The notes below the pieces were generated by a model. It was not told the DNA's origin. It worked only from the letters and a program-made list of their open reading frames with translations, and did no database searches. Positions 28,319 to 40,187 of a DNA stretch of 64,000 nt are shown here, one piece after another. This DNA comes from Bolinopsis microptera (taxonomy: Eukaryota; Ctenophora; Tentaculata; Lobata; Bolinopsidae): NCBI RefSeq assembly GCF_026151205.1, contig NC_087084.1, forward strand, positions 10,567,453-10,631,452, given 5' to 3'. The translations under genes were made by a program, and so were the position numbers. Within the stretch, counting starts at the first letter, position 1; each line of letters begins with the position of its first letter.

Positions 28319-29770
28319 TAAAACAAATATTTAATAAAACAAATATTTATTTTTACGGCACAATCAAACAATATCAATAATAAATAAATCAGGGGAGGTT
28401 TGAAGAGGTTTCAAGTGCCGAAGGCCACTGCTTATCTTTAGGATTTGAGAGTGACCTGTGCTTGAAACCCCCTCAACCATCCACTACGTCAATATACTTG
28501 TTATACAAATATAGAAAAATATAATAATATAAAATTACTTATTGGTTTAGTTTGGTGACATAGGAGAGCCCAGTTGAGTTTTAGTTTAGGTTTAGGTTTT
28601 AAAATATAGTTTAAAAGGTTAGCCATGTTTCATGGCAGAGAGAGATATCATGTGTGCAGAGCCGTACCGGATTTACAATTTGAGATATAATATAAAGTAG
28701 TTACCATGTATTAGGGTCATCTCGATTTTGGAGGGATAGCAAGTGCTTTAGATTTAATAATACCTGACGAGGCTGACAAGTCTGAATTCTTGGAAGAACC
28801 CGGGATTATTATCCCATCTTTATTAGCATCACAAATTTCGAATACATAGGGGCTGAGGTCATTCCAAATTTTCGTAGAGGTGTACAAAAAGTTCTGTTGG
28901 GAGATATCTAACCTCAGTAATGGGACAATCAGACGAAGTTTTTCATTTCTAGGACAGAACTTGAAAAGATCTTTAATCGACTGGGGGACATCAAATTTAA
29001 GAATTTTGAATAGTTCCATAAATGTATGGTACATGTGCAGATTCTCCAGGTTCATAATTTTCTGCTCAGTGAATAGCGGTTTAGTGTGTTCAAGACAGTA
29101 GTTCTTGCTAGCCATATGTTCGTTATAAGTTCTTGAACGTGCACAGGTTAAATAGTATTCTTTATGATCAAAATTGGGAATGTTACCAAATAGCAGTCTT
29201 ATACATCGTTTTTGAATTGCAAAGATTTTATTCAGCTTATGTTTAGGGATCCCACCCCAGCAACTTATACAATAGCTAAGATGTGACATAAAAAGAGCAT
29301 TGTATAGTTTCAAATATTCAGATTTGGGAATGAATTTGCAAATTCTCTTAATCGATACAATACTGGAGTTCAGCTTTAAAGATAAATGATTAAGATGTGG
29401 TTCCCAGCTTAGCTGTTCGTCTATTATCACCCCAAGAAACTTTGTACATTGAACTTTTTCTAGCTTTTTGCCATCTATTAAAATCGTTAGATTCCTGTTA
29501 AAGGGCCGTGTTCTGGCACAGGTCTGTGTTGCTCTTGACAAACCTGGCTGAAAATGCATATAACAACTTTTCCCTGCATTTATATGTAACTTGTTAGACT
29601 CCATATAGTTACTGACCTGTTTCATTACATGATTAGCTTTTTCAAAAGCTTCCTGTGCTGAACTACCTATCACAAAAATATTTGTATCATCAGCAAACAG
29701 GACGAATTCAGCCCAGCTTGAGGAGCTCACAATATCATTTATATAAATCAGAAATAGTAGAGGTCTGAGC
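28319..29770 (-). mobile_element. 5'-truncated non-LTR retrotransposon nested in the inverted-arm element
   Basis: Both borders are set by interruption of the right inverted arm. The 3' end (28319 side) is AT-rich with repeated AATAAAACAAATATTT. The 5' end stops inside the RT domain at LRPLLFLIYINDI. It is a different family from the LINE at 41-44 kb. Confidence 0.8.
28717..29769 (-). CDS. Reverse transcriptase C-terminal half of a LINE (truncated)
   Basis: The frame is open from the element's 5' border at 29769 to the stop at 28717. It begins PLLFLIYINDI (RT motif 4) and continues to the catalytic FADDTNIF motif. The thumb and C-terminal blocks follow: NKLHINAGKSCYMHF, CTKFLGVIIDEQLSWEPHLN, LYNALFMSHLSYCISCWGG and IWNDL. 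No in-frame stop interrupts the remaining 351 codons. The endonuclease and the fingers of RT are missing, so it cannot retrotranspose. It most resembles CR1/Jockey-superfamily LINE proteins. Confidence 0.85.
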   Translation of the reverse strand, partial: LRPLLFLIYINDIVSSSSWAEFVLFADDTNIFVIGSSAQEAFEKANHVMKQVSNYMESNKLHINAGKSCYMHFQPGLSRATQTCARTRPFNRNLTILIDGKKLEKVQCTKFLGVIIDEQLSWEPHLNHLSLKLNSSIVSIKRICKFIPKSEYLKLYNALFMSHLSYCISCWGGIPKHKLNKIFAIQKRCIRLLFGNIPNFDHKEYYLTCARSRTYNEHMASKNYCLEHTKPLFTEQKIMNLENLHMYHTFMELFKILKFDVPQSIKDLFKFCPRNEKLRLIVPLLRLDISQQNFLYTSTKIWNDLSPYVFEICDANKDGIIIPGSSKNSDLSASSGIIKSKALAIPPKSR

Positions 29771-30009
29771 CAATCAAAATTTTAAATTTTTGCTAATTAG
29801 CTATACTAATTGATAATTATCCAATTAACTGATTATCTGGCGTAAAAATTGTTCCCACAAAAGTTTTTCCTCCTGATAAGATGAACACCCTCGATTAATC
29901 TGCAACCTTTTACGATGTTCACAACTAAAGATATTCGACAAACAAGAAAGGTGGTAAAAAGTGGTAAAAGTGGCAAAAAGTGGCCTTAAGACACGTGGAA
30001 AAGTTTGGA

Positions 30010-31850
30010 AAAGTTGCTCAGCCATAAAAATAAAGGGCACCTAATGGGACTCAAAAACGTCAAAAAAAAAGCTTCTTGTGTCAGTAGATCGATTTTTCAG
30101 ACGGACCTGTCTGTACTATTAGTTTGTACTTAACTATTAGTTTGGTTTTCATTAGTAGAGTTTTGCACATCATTAGTAGTTGATTGTTCAATAATTTAAT
30201 AAATATCGTACGAAAGACCTTTATTCAAGTTTGCAGTAATCCCGACTTATAGATCGAGTTATTCACCAACATCCAGAAAGTTTTAAATTTCCTCGCAGAT
30301 CAATGTTTCCACCAAGTTACTTACCCGCCATAGTTACTTACCCGCTAAAAACATGGTTATGAAAAGAAAAAGAAAAAGGTCTTCTAAATTATAGACTTAT
30401 AGGTCTTCTAAAAAACGTCTCTTTGGCACCGATTTTCCATTTGATTTAAAGGACTTCAGCGTAAAATTAATTTATATTCATAGGAGTAGTCACTTAGGTC
30501 ACTAGTTGCTATTCAACAATCAGGCCTATGCAAGATTGAATTAACTTTAACATTCATCTTGTTAATGCAAAAACTATACTTTATCAAATATTTTTATAGT
30601 AATCCTTTTGCGTCAAATGTTTATAAGCATATATAAAATATATATTGCGTAACTGCTTTATTGAATTACTTATTTTATTCCCATAGATTTATCTACGGTT
30701 TCAGATTTAAAGCAGCCGTGATCAAAAGTTTAAGGTGGCCCAAAAAGTTGTAAAGAATGTAAAATTAACTGCTTCTGTAAGAATCTTCTGCTTGTTTCCT
30801 GAAAAACTGAAGCGGGCATGTTCTCCCTTCCGCCCACCTTGAATCCTGATCAAGGAAAGAAATATAAAAGATAGGGCCAGAAGAATCCTGAAAGGTGATT
30901 TAAAAACGCCTCGATCCTGTATTTTCTCTTTGTTCTTAATCTTATCCTCTCTTATCTTCCGGAATCTTATCTTCCAGGACATTCATGTCTACTTAGGGTT
31001 TACTTCATATGGTTAGTTTTTCCTTGGTTTCCCAAAAGAGTGCTCAACTGCAATCAAGGAGGAATTAAGCACTCAAATTGTTTTCTACATATCATCATGA
31101 AACGGATCGTTTGCCCGCCAATTTGAGTGTTTCTCTTTGTTTGAAATAAGGTTTATTTCATGTAGTCTTACTTGATTTTGCTCTGAGAAATAACAGAAGT
31201 AACTTTATGGAGGTTATGATGTTGTTCAAAAGAATGTAATTGTCCAGAACAGGATATCCTATTTTGCGGGTTTCTGTTTAAAAACCCGCTTCACTACAGC
31301 TACGGTTCCTTATTTTCCCTACAACTTTACAGAACTTCTTCACGATGCTTCAGTTGCCAGACCATTGGTAACTTTTACTTGCGATGTTCTACAAGCGTCA
31401 TTGAACATTGTTGTTGTTATTCACTGTTATTGTTAACTTAATTTCTCCCTGGTTGGATTCAATTTTCCTCAAATTTTCCTCTCATAATACTATAATAACC
31501 TCTGATAAGGTAAATCTCGAGTACAGTTTGAATTCGATCACTTAGTTTTTCGTGGTGTAGACCTAGTTGGCTTGGTATCAAATATTCCAACTATTTCCGT
31601 ATTGTGTCTGACAGTGGAACTTGGCAGTGAAACATGGAAGCCTATCGATAACACTACTTAACCCAACTATAATAATATCATATTTCCCCCTTTTCCTGGA
31701 TAGAATCTGTCAGATACTGAAAGATTCGCTCTACAGACGACTTCATAGTTAGCTAAGTAAATACACTTGACAGTCAACTGCGTAGTTTACATACCTTTTC
31801 TAGAAACTTTGTTTCTTGCTCGCGGGAGATGCTTGTTTCATAATATGACT
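30010..31850. other. AT-rich intergenic stretch, nothing recognised
   Basis: Only short frames (for example 30722-30982 minus) of low-complexity composition. No element ends were identified apart from isolated ACCCGC words near 30325 and 31280. Confidence 0.4.
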
Positions 31851-31872
31851 ATAAAGGTTATTTTACTACACC

Positions 31873-31918
31873 ACCACGTGGATAATAGCCACGTGAGTAA
31901 CACGTGGTTAACACGTGC
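31873..31918. promoter_or_regulatory. Cluster of CACGTG hexamers
   Basis: Four CACGTG E-box hexamers occur within about 46 bases (CCACGTGGATA, CCACGTGAGT, ACACGTGGTT, ACACGTGCTC). Function is not shown. Similar clusters sit near 59140-59180 and in introns of both genes, so this may be repeat-derived. Confidence 0.4.
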
Positions 31919-32244
31919 TCTAAATTAGCAGATCCAGGTGACTGATTATGATTGTTAGCTCGTACAATCAGGTAGTTTCCCTCCAATTTATGAATTTGAT
32001 CGATTTCTACTGTAATTTTAGGTAATATGTTTCTATTTATCAACCAAACTAAATTTTGTTTTGATACCGCTCCCAACGGTCAAACCCTTTATGGGTAAAG
32101 ATAAACTGAAATACAATACATAGCATGCAATTGAATAAATGAATAAATCATCTATAAAATGTGTTAATTGAAACTATAATCATAAGCATACTCTCCATAA
32201 AGTGGGAAAAACAGCATCAATAGTCCAATGTGCATATTATGTTG

Positions 32245-32485
32245 TTTAAAATTTAATGTTTATTGTCTCGTGTCTATCCCGGCGTTGTGTGCTAGGAGGC
32301 CAAAATCGTCAGTGTGGAGTGAAGATGTCCTCTTCCACGGTGTTCTGGACCCTCTAACTCCGAGAACTGCTGACCGTATCACCTCGAAGGAAAGTTTAGT
32401 CCTGATCCAAGAAACAGTCGAAGCATAGCTTTCCATCTGTTTCAAGGCTAGTAGTTCTGCGAGCCACTTCACGAACCTCTGACAT
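32245..32485 (-). pseudogene. Fragment of a mobile-element-like ORF
   Basis: The minus frame reads RFVKWLAELLALKQMESYAS, then TVSWIRTKLSFEVIRSAVLG and VRGSR before a less conserved tail. The WIRxKLSFxxxRSAxLxxRGSR pattern is familiar from ORFs carried by repeats in invertebrate genomes, but I cannot name the family with certainty. Only about 70 codons remain and there is no upstream domain. Confidence 0.4.
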
Positions 32486-32599
32486 CACCAAACTAAATCA
32501 CTGTCCTGGAAAATTGTATTATTAACGTGGAAAGCTAAATCATTAATATTGTTAAGTTGCCAATATTAAACTGCCATTAACCTTCTTTGATACATTCCG

Positions 32600-34160
32600 C
32601 TTTACAGTGGTCCGGACTTAGGGGTATAAACTAGAAACAAAAGTGGGCCATTGAAGAATATTGAATTTCTATGTGTGGCAGTGTTAGAGTGATATGTTTC
32701 CCCTTATCAACCAAACTAAATTACTGACCTGGACAACTATATTATAGTATTATTAATGCTGTTAAGTAGCCGATATTAAGTTATTTAAGGACCTTGGAAG
32801 GACATGACGCTTGTTTGGTAAGATTGTGATAAAGCTAGTAGTTCCAGCTACCCTGTTCGATAACTTTAGCTTTACGTAGGATCACTCTCTGTATTCTACT
32901 CAGTGACGAGGCAGTCAGGCATGACTGAGGGGTATAGTACTATACTATACCACAAAGTACGTTTATTAATATTAGGGTATCTTGGATATTTTTGCTATTT
33001 TGCCCCAAAAACCATATAATAAGGTTTCCGACTAGTGATTATACGGATGTTTTACCTCAAACATTAATTTAACCTGATATCTAAGGTGATTGTAATTACA
33101 GTTCAAATCCACCTTCTTGTATCTGGTTTCTGCTATTTATCGTACGTGTCCGTGAGCTACTTCATGGACCGTGTCTTTGTTTCTACCTACTTTTCCTCTG
33201 TTGTGGTTTCGAGCAAAAATAATTACGGACCAAGGTGTTAAGTTCATCTGAGTATTCCAGATATTCTCCTCGGATAACTTACTGGATTGCTTACTGTAAC
33301 CGTGGTTGTTCCTTCATTCGTCTTTAAAACACGTGAATAATTTCTAACAAATTTTACGGCCAATCCCAGCTTATGTTTTTTTTGCCATGTCGAGGGGAAA
33401 GGTGCAGGAGACCACCTACTCCACGATGACATCTGATAGCTCTACTACTGTAATCGTATCATTGAGTTTTCCTATCAGCAACAACCCCGGTTAAGAACTT
33501 CATCCCTCGTGGGCTCAAAAGCGGCCGACTTCTGTAATCGTATCTCCCTCACGTTTTACGGATTATTGGACCTAATTTAGCGACCACGTACATACTGATG
33601 TACGTGTTTTCCTAATTTAACTCCGACTCACTGAGTCTTTAGCTAGACAGTAGACTGTATCTATATTACAGGCTGCAACTCTTTTTCCTACATAGCCACT
33701 GTAACTTTATTTCAGACTGTAAGGGCCAGTCTATTGCGTCCACTAGGTTACGTATCTTTATTTCAGACTCTATGTCGAGAATTTAATTTTGACTTTTGAG
33801 CAATTACCATTTTAGTCTCGTACGTTTAGAGTCGTGTTTTCGTGATCTTTGAGGGTTACTTTGGGATTGTTTTGGTGGTACTACCGATGTTGTGTTGTTT
33901 TACCGGGCCTTTAAAGGTTGTTCTGGATGGTTATAATTTAGTGTGATATTGTAGCTTATAGTTAATTTTATAATAATGTCCTCACTAACCATTCATTATA
34001 TCGAATATGGTAGTGCGAGAAAGATCCACGAGAAACGACTCCACATTCAATTAAACACCAGGAGGAGGGGACCGTAGTGTCAGTTTTCAAGAAATTTTCG
34101 ATCAAATTTTGCCGAGCCCGCTGTTGCGGTAATTTTAAGACAACATTTCACATGAAAGAT
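32600..34160. other. Intergenic stretch, nothing recognised
   Basis: A lone TACAGTGGTCCGGACTTAGG near 32605 resembles the end of the 6903-8161 element. No gene, RNA gene or array was seen. Confidence 0.35.
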
Positions 34161-34166
34161 AACTTA

Positions 34167-34562
34167 CCTTATCGGTCATAATTATCACGGACATTACTTT
34201 CACGCTGAAGACCTTAGCGTGAATAATTAAGTCCGTGAAAATAATGTCTGTGGCATTAAGGTCCGTGAATAATAAAGTGGCCCGGTAATTATTTCCATTA
34301 ATTTTAGTGTGTGTGTCCCTACATATGCGTAGATATGTGTATAGCCGATTACTATATTAGTTTATCAGTAAACTAGGACAAATATAATCACTCCTCAGTC
34401 ACATTCTAGAGTTCAGAAAAAGAGTAATACACTTATTACAAAATCACCAAAAATGTTCACAAATTTTTGGACATTTTTGGGCGGTCATGAGCGTGAATAA
34501 TTATGTCCGTGAAAAATTTGGTCCGTGAAAAATTTGGTCCGTGACAATTATGTCCGATAGGG
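34167..34562. mobile_element. 396-bp MITE with TA target duplication
   Basis: The left end CCTTATCGGTCATAATTATC plus ACGGAC is mirrored by GTCCGTGACAATTATGTCCG plus ATAGGG at the right (about 26 bp, few mismatches). TA flanks both ends. GTCCGTGAA units repeat inside both halves. TA duplication suggests the Tc1/mariner/pogo group. No transposase frame. Confidence 0.7.
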
Positions 34563-35754
34563 TATATTACATATCACAACGTGATTTGTGACCTCTTGAA
34601 AAGGCTGAGTTCTAACCATGACCCCTACAATCTACACAATACATGAAACAAACTCCGTCACTTTAGGCAGGATTTACTTTTCAATAGCCAAGAATTATCT
34701 AAGAATCGTGATGACATATTTAAGATTGGTCATGAAAGTCTATATACAATTTCTTTGAATTATTCTGGTAAAATGTTTAAAGTTAGAGGGAAAATAATGT
34801 GCTTTTGAAGTAACTTTTAATATTAACTCCCCTTAAAATTAACATACATAGTTTACATAGTCTAATTCATGATCTAATTACCCAAAAAGAAATTTACCCG
34901 AGAAAACATTTCAACTTTGCGACTCATAAATCCAATCCGGATTTTACATGGGTTACATAGTATAATTCGAAATTTACGAAAAATAACAATCCTTTCAGGG
35001 TTTTAAGCTTTCGGGGACAATTTCCAAGATTTCCGAGAATTTTCAGTTTTTGCTTCAACCAGGATCATTGGCCGAATATTCACTTCAATCACCAATCGTC
35101 TAATGAAAAAAGGAGGTTTTCTTGGAAATCAAACAATATTCCCGTTGCGAGCCTTGCAGCAGTTTAAATGAATTATGTTCAAGTGTCCCTGTCTCTAATG
35201 TTAGAGAATATCGTTTGTTCCTGTGTCTGTATGAGTATCCTTATCTTCAGTCAACTAACCATCTGTTTGTATGATAATTGGAACAATCGGGACGCAGGAC
35301 CTGCGTGACTTAGACTAGATACCAGGATGAACGTGTCACATACGTACATGCCCATATTAGGGTATAACGTGCTCCCTCTTCTTAGAAATCTTCATATATA
35401 CTCCGAAAGCATGCTTTAAGAATTAATCCCCGATTGATAAATGTGACTAGTCACGCTCTTCTACCACTTTACTAATAATAGCCTTACTCTTTCTGTTGTG
35501 GTACCCCTCAAATGTTGTGGTACCCATAACATGTGGTAGTACTCCTCCAATTTGGGGGTACTCCATCTAGTCACTGGTTTTAAGCCCACCTTCAAAGTGA
35601 CAAAGCGACCGTCGCCGCGGCACTTTGGGGGTGGCGGAATTTTTTTGAACTTTAGGTTTTTTATCATCCCGTCCACTTTGACGAAAAATTCTTCCAGGGG
35701 GCAACGAAAGGCTGTAGGGGGTGGAAAAACATAAATTATATCGTTTATTCATGG

Positions 35755-35835
35755 CAGGTAATATTGTGGCGGGTAAAAGTAATGGCGGTTAAAAATATGG
35801 CGGATTTATCGGAAATCCGCCAAATTTAACCCGCA
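35755..35835. repeat. Hairpin-like GGCGGGTAAAA repeat, copy 1
   Basis: GGCGGGTAAAAGTAATGGCGG is followed by an inverted AATCCGCCAAATTTAACCCG. The same arrangement recurs at 36178-36262. Confidence 0.55.
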
Positions 35836-36177
35836 ACCTGTTTACCTGCAATATCATTTTCAGAAACAAATTTTCAAATCCACCGAATTAACCAGTCATT
35901 CTACCCAATTTTGCTTCCAGACTGCGTTTTTGTTTGCAGTTTCAAAGTAAAATAACATTTGAAATTAAAAGTATTGTAGTATAATATCTCATTTGATATG
36001 AATAGGTAGTAAATTTGAATAGGTAATAAGTATCATAGTACGGTATCAATCAGTTTGACAGTACTTGTTCGTAGAAAGTGAGTTCATGACGCTTGTTTCA
36101 ATGTAAAAATAAAATAGTAACGGTAAAATTATTATGACATATACCCTGTCAGAAATCCAAAAGTTGACTTGGAGGGT

Positions 36178-36262
36178 TTTATTATGGCGGGTAAAAATAA
36201 TGGCGGGTTAAAATATGGCGGAATTTCTGAAAAACCCGCTGAATTTAACCCGCCATAATTAA
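36178..36262. repeat. Hairpin-like GGCGGGTAAAA repeat, copy 2
   Basis: It begins TTATGGCGGGTAAAAATAAT and ends AATTTAACCCGCCATAA, an imperfect palindrome of about 85 bp typical of very short MITEs. Confidence 0.6.
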
Positions 36263-37720
36263 ACGAACTAAGGTAGGTACGTTTCGCCACTGACCCTTCG
36301 TCTATTTGCTGGATCGGCATCCTCTGCCTTATTCAAGAAATCTCAAAAGGTTGATGATAAAAATTATGAAGTGGCGTTGAAAGTCATTATACCAAAACAA
36401 CAAAACCGCTTACAGTTTTATGTTCTTCCGAAGATGTGCTACTACTGTTGATATCGGCTTGTTATGTTTCACCGTCTTCTTTGTCTACTCCTCTAATGTG
36501 GTAAGAGAATAATGACTAGTTAATCAAGTTATTAGTCATTACACCTAGTTATTACCCGGTAATGCTCCTCTCGTGTGCTCGTTGGTGTGGTACGTGAATC
36601 ATCTCCTCATGCTGGAATGGTCTGATGAAATCAAAATTATCGGATTCCTTAAATTCTGGGGAAAATCATGTTGCTGGAATTCTGGGAAATCCTTGAAATT
36701 ACTCATTTCCAGCAATCCCCGAGCGAAATTAAACGTGATCAAATAGGCTGAACTCCGAACATGCTAGACTTATACTGTAAAATTTGTAGTTATACTACTG
36801 CAGCTAGTTCTAATACTAGTAGAAGTAGTAGTAGTTCATAGTTGTAATCAATAAAGCTGATCAAGGGACCAAATTCCTTTCAGGATATCAAATAAACTCT
36901 CCAGAATAGAATCTGAAAAGTTGTCATTTGTTTTTAGACCTGCTCAACCCGATCCCCTCATCTGCAATTTCAATCCATATTTCTTCGCGGTAAGAATCCT
37001 TGATAAGTTTGCTGTTGTCGGATCATGTCGGATCATGTCTCCTTCAAATTCTTTGAAGTGAGCGAGTGTTAGTAGAAATAACGGTACTCAGTGAGTACCG
37101 TTATTTCCGTCTATACACACAGACACCACCCTGAAAACTAGTGAAGCTGTGTTTGAGCTCCAAAAGGTCAGGAATTTAAAGATACATAGAACTGAGAACA
37201 CAAACGCAGGCTTCTCCTCGTCAGCAATTCTTTTGTAATCTAAAACAACAATAATCGTACCTGGCACTGCACGGAAGAGCAACTTGTAATTGTATAAGAG
37301 CTCGCTTTGTTGTGAGAGTTGTGATTAAAATAACACAGGTTCCTTTTATTATTTCGTTTCTTAGCAGCCCGTTATTTGGTCCACCACCGACCACCGTGTT
37401 CTGCCACGTAAGCTTTTATTCCCTGAAAGCCTCTTGTATTCCTTGAATTCTGTGAAATTCTTTGTAGTCTCTACATCACACGTCAGGAGTATTATGATTG
37501 CACCGTGGTTGTTGCACCGTTAAACATTGACAAATCAGTGAGATGAGTGTGGCTTTTGCTAGAGTGAATTTTTTCAATACATGTCTTGCTATTATATTAG
37601 GGACGATAGTGTTCGTAAGAGGATGGGGACTTGTCCCGTTGTGATGAACAATTTTATTTGTTGCGTTATTCTGTCTGGCCGTTGGAGCATACAAAACTTT
37701 AAGTTTTCGCAATATTTGCA

Positions 37721-38201
37721 GATGAGGTTTAAATTCCATCGTAAAGTGTTGATCTACACAGTGTGGCATTTTCCTATTAATTCTCCCGAATTATGAGGTT
37801 AACACAGCGCATATCAGATACGTCTGCATCTCATCCAGTCTGTTATCGGTCTAAATAAAGGCCCAGGTCAGTGCATATTATGACAACTAGGTATTTCAGC
37901 AGCTGATAAGGTGTTTAATGTTTATACTTGGGCCAGGCACCTCGTGACCACTAGACCCGTGGCCTGGTGTCGGTTACGAGATATAAAACTGCAGAAGTCT
38001 GCTCAGTTTAGTCTCCACTTAGATTCCTGATTACTTAGATTCCTGGTTACTTAGATTCTTAGTTACTTAGTTACCTAGTTAACTGTTTACCAGGTAACCT
38101 GGATCCCTAGCTACCAGGTTACCAGGTTACTAGATTGTCAGATGAGGTTTAGATTACATCGTAAAGTGTTGATCTACACAGTGTGGCATTTTCCTATTAA
38201 G
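37721..38201 (+). repeat. Segmental direct repeat, copies A1/A2 and B1
   Basis: The 61-base block at 37721-37781 (GTAAAGTGTTGATCTACACA, GTGTGGCATTTTCCTATTAA) recurs at 38141-38201. Between them, 37783-38010 is a unique-looking block with a TATAAAA-like GATATAAAACTGCAG that recurs at 40188-40415. Together these show a local duplication history disturbed by later insertions. Confidence 0.8.
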
Positions 38202-38258
38202 AGTGCAGTGCCCTTGTGAGGGATTATTTTAACATTTTTATTATATATTTGTTAAGAT

Positions 38259-39080
38259 GGGGGTGATGCAACGTCAATTAATGTCAGTATTCCATAAAAA
38301 CCCCAAACTGACATTGACATTAATTGACATTAATTGACATTAATTGACATTAATTGACATTAATTGACATTAATTTGTCTTGAAATTTGAGATTATCATT
38401 ATTCGATAAATATTCAAGATATTCACGTCTATTTAAGTTAGACCGGTTCAAAAAAACAAAATGTCCTTGCATAATTATGAGTATGTTCTTATCTGTTGAT
38501 CCTGAGGTTCAAAGACCACCAAAAAAATTCCAGCTTCCAACTCTTCCATCTTCGGTCCCCACCGGCCACGCCCATATTTTATTGGTTTCTTATACAGGTA
38601 AAATATCTAGAATCGGCTTTTTTTATTATGAAGGAGTAATGTTAGCTGTTTAAGATTCGTTATTCATATATAAATGTCATGAAGGCATTTCGTTTAATGT
38701 GGGTTTTAAGTTCTGATGATGTTGAGAACCACGCCCTTGGATGGCCACGCCCATTTAAGAAAATTAAATTTAGGAAAACCGTATTATATTAGTTTTATTG
38801 TTTAATGATCTGAATTTTTTTCACATTTCACATTTCCATATGTGATAGTAGTGAATAAATTGATGATATAAACGTTCTAAAGTGCTAAAAATATGGTAAA
38901 ACTACATAATCTCTGGTCGAAAAATATCGTGTCAATTAATGTCAGTATTCCAAAATTTTGCAAAACTGACATTGACATTAATTGACATTAATTGACATTA
39001 ATTGACATTAATTGACATTAATTGACATTAATTGACATTAATTGACATTAATTGACATTAATTGACGTTGCATCACCCCC
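38259..39080. mobile_element. hAT-type non-autonomous element, 822 bp, 20-bp perfect TIRs and 8-bp TSD
   Basis: The ends GGGGGTGATGCAACGTCAAT (38259-38278) and ATTGACGTTGCATCACCCCC (39061-39080) are perfect inverted copies. GTTAAGAT flanks the element on both sides (38251-38258 and 39081-39088), an intact 8-bp target duplication as made by hAT transposases. Next to each end is a GTCAATTAATGTCAGTATTCC block facing a tandem array of TAATTGACAT, in direct orientation at the two ends. The central ORF (38387-38653) is not transposase-like. Mobilisation in trans is inferred. Confidence 0.88.
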
Positions 39081-39162
39081 GTTAAGATTAAACTTGGTCA
39101 TAAGAACCACCCGGGCACCGTCTCAGTTTACAATAAAAAACAACCCCAGTCACACAAGCCGA

Positions 39163-39530
39163 GGACCACTTTACTTGACCCTGTAACGCACCCTGTAACG
39201 CACTTTACTTGACCCTGTAACGCACCCTGTAACGCACTTTACTTGACCCTGTAACGCACCCTGTAACGCACTTTACTTGACCCTGTAACGCACCCTGTAA
39301 CGCACTTTACTTGACCCTGTAACGCACCCTGTAACGCACTTTACTTGACCCTGTAACGCACCCTGTAACGCACTTTACTTGACCCTGTAACGCACCCTGT
39401 AACGCACTTTACTTGACCCTGTAACGCACCCTGTAACGCACTTTACTTGACCCTGTAACGCACCCTGTAACGCACTTTACTTTACCCTGTAACACACCCT
39501 GTAACGCACTTTACTTTACCCTGTAATGCA
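39163..39530. repeat. 34-bp satellite (CTTTACTTGACCCTGTAACG + CACCCTGTAACGCA)n
   Basis: About ten units, nearly identical except the last two, which change TTGACC to TTTACC. Each unit contains an internal near-duplication of CCCTGTAACGCA. Confidence 0.9.
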
Positions 39531-39805
39531 CGCTTGAAGATTACAACACGCGCAGTTTTCTAACTTTGTTTCCGACTGATCCCTCATTGTTCCTCATTGG
39601 TTCGGTTACAAAGATTGGTTGGTTTATCGTAGCGTTATTATATGACCTATTGTATTAATTTTATAATATGCCATGTTATAAAAACATGATGTTATTATTA
39701 TGTTATATCGTTGTTGTTTGTATATTAACCTACAGTTTACCTAGATTGTGTAATTTTTCTTGTATTCTGGGATCATTCTTTGTTTTACTTACCTATTTCC
39801 TTATA

Positions 39806-40171
39806 ATGCTATTATTCCTTGTATTCCTTGTATTCCTTGTATTCCTTGTATTCCTTGTATTCCTTGTATTCCTTGTATTCCTTGTATTCCTTGTATTCCT
39901 TGTATTCCTTGTATTCCTTGTATTCCTTGTATTCCTTGTATTCCTTGTATTCCTTGTATTCCTTGTATTCCTTGTATTCCTTGTATTCCTTGTATTCCTT
40001 GTATTCCTTGTATTCCTTGTATTCCTTGTATTCCTTGTATTCCTTGTATTCCTTGTATTCCTTGTATTCCTTGTATTCCTTGTATTCCTTGTATTCCTTG
40101 TATTCCTTGTATTCCTTGTATTCCTTGTATTCCTTGTATTCCTTGTATTCCTTGTATTCCTTGTATTCCTT
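39806..40171. repeat. 9-bp microsatellite (CCTTGTATT)n
   Basis: About 40 perfect 9-bp units. The length is a multiple of three without stops in several frames, so long repetitive ORFs appear in both directions; they are artefacts. Confidence 0.95.
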
Positions 40172-40187
40172 GAAGGACCCCCCTCCT

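Larger units (their letters stand above)
26997..29990. mobile_element. DNA element with long inverted arms, interrupted by a LINE
   Basis: The left end CTTAAGGCCACTTTTTGCC (26997) mirrors the right end GGCAAAAAGTGGCCTTAAG (to 29990). The left arm, about 26997-27400, is matched inverted by two pieces, 29771-29990 and about 28150-28318, with the LINE 28319-29770 lying exactly between them. Without the LINE the element is about 1.54 kb. The middle (27400-28150) has no coding frame but contains diverged direct copies of a module found in the arms. Confidence 0.75.
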
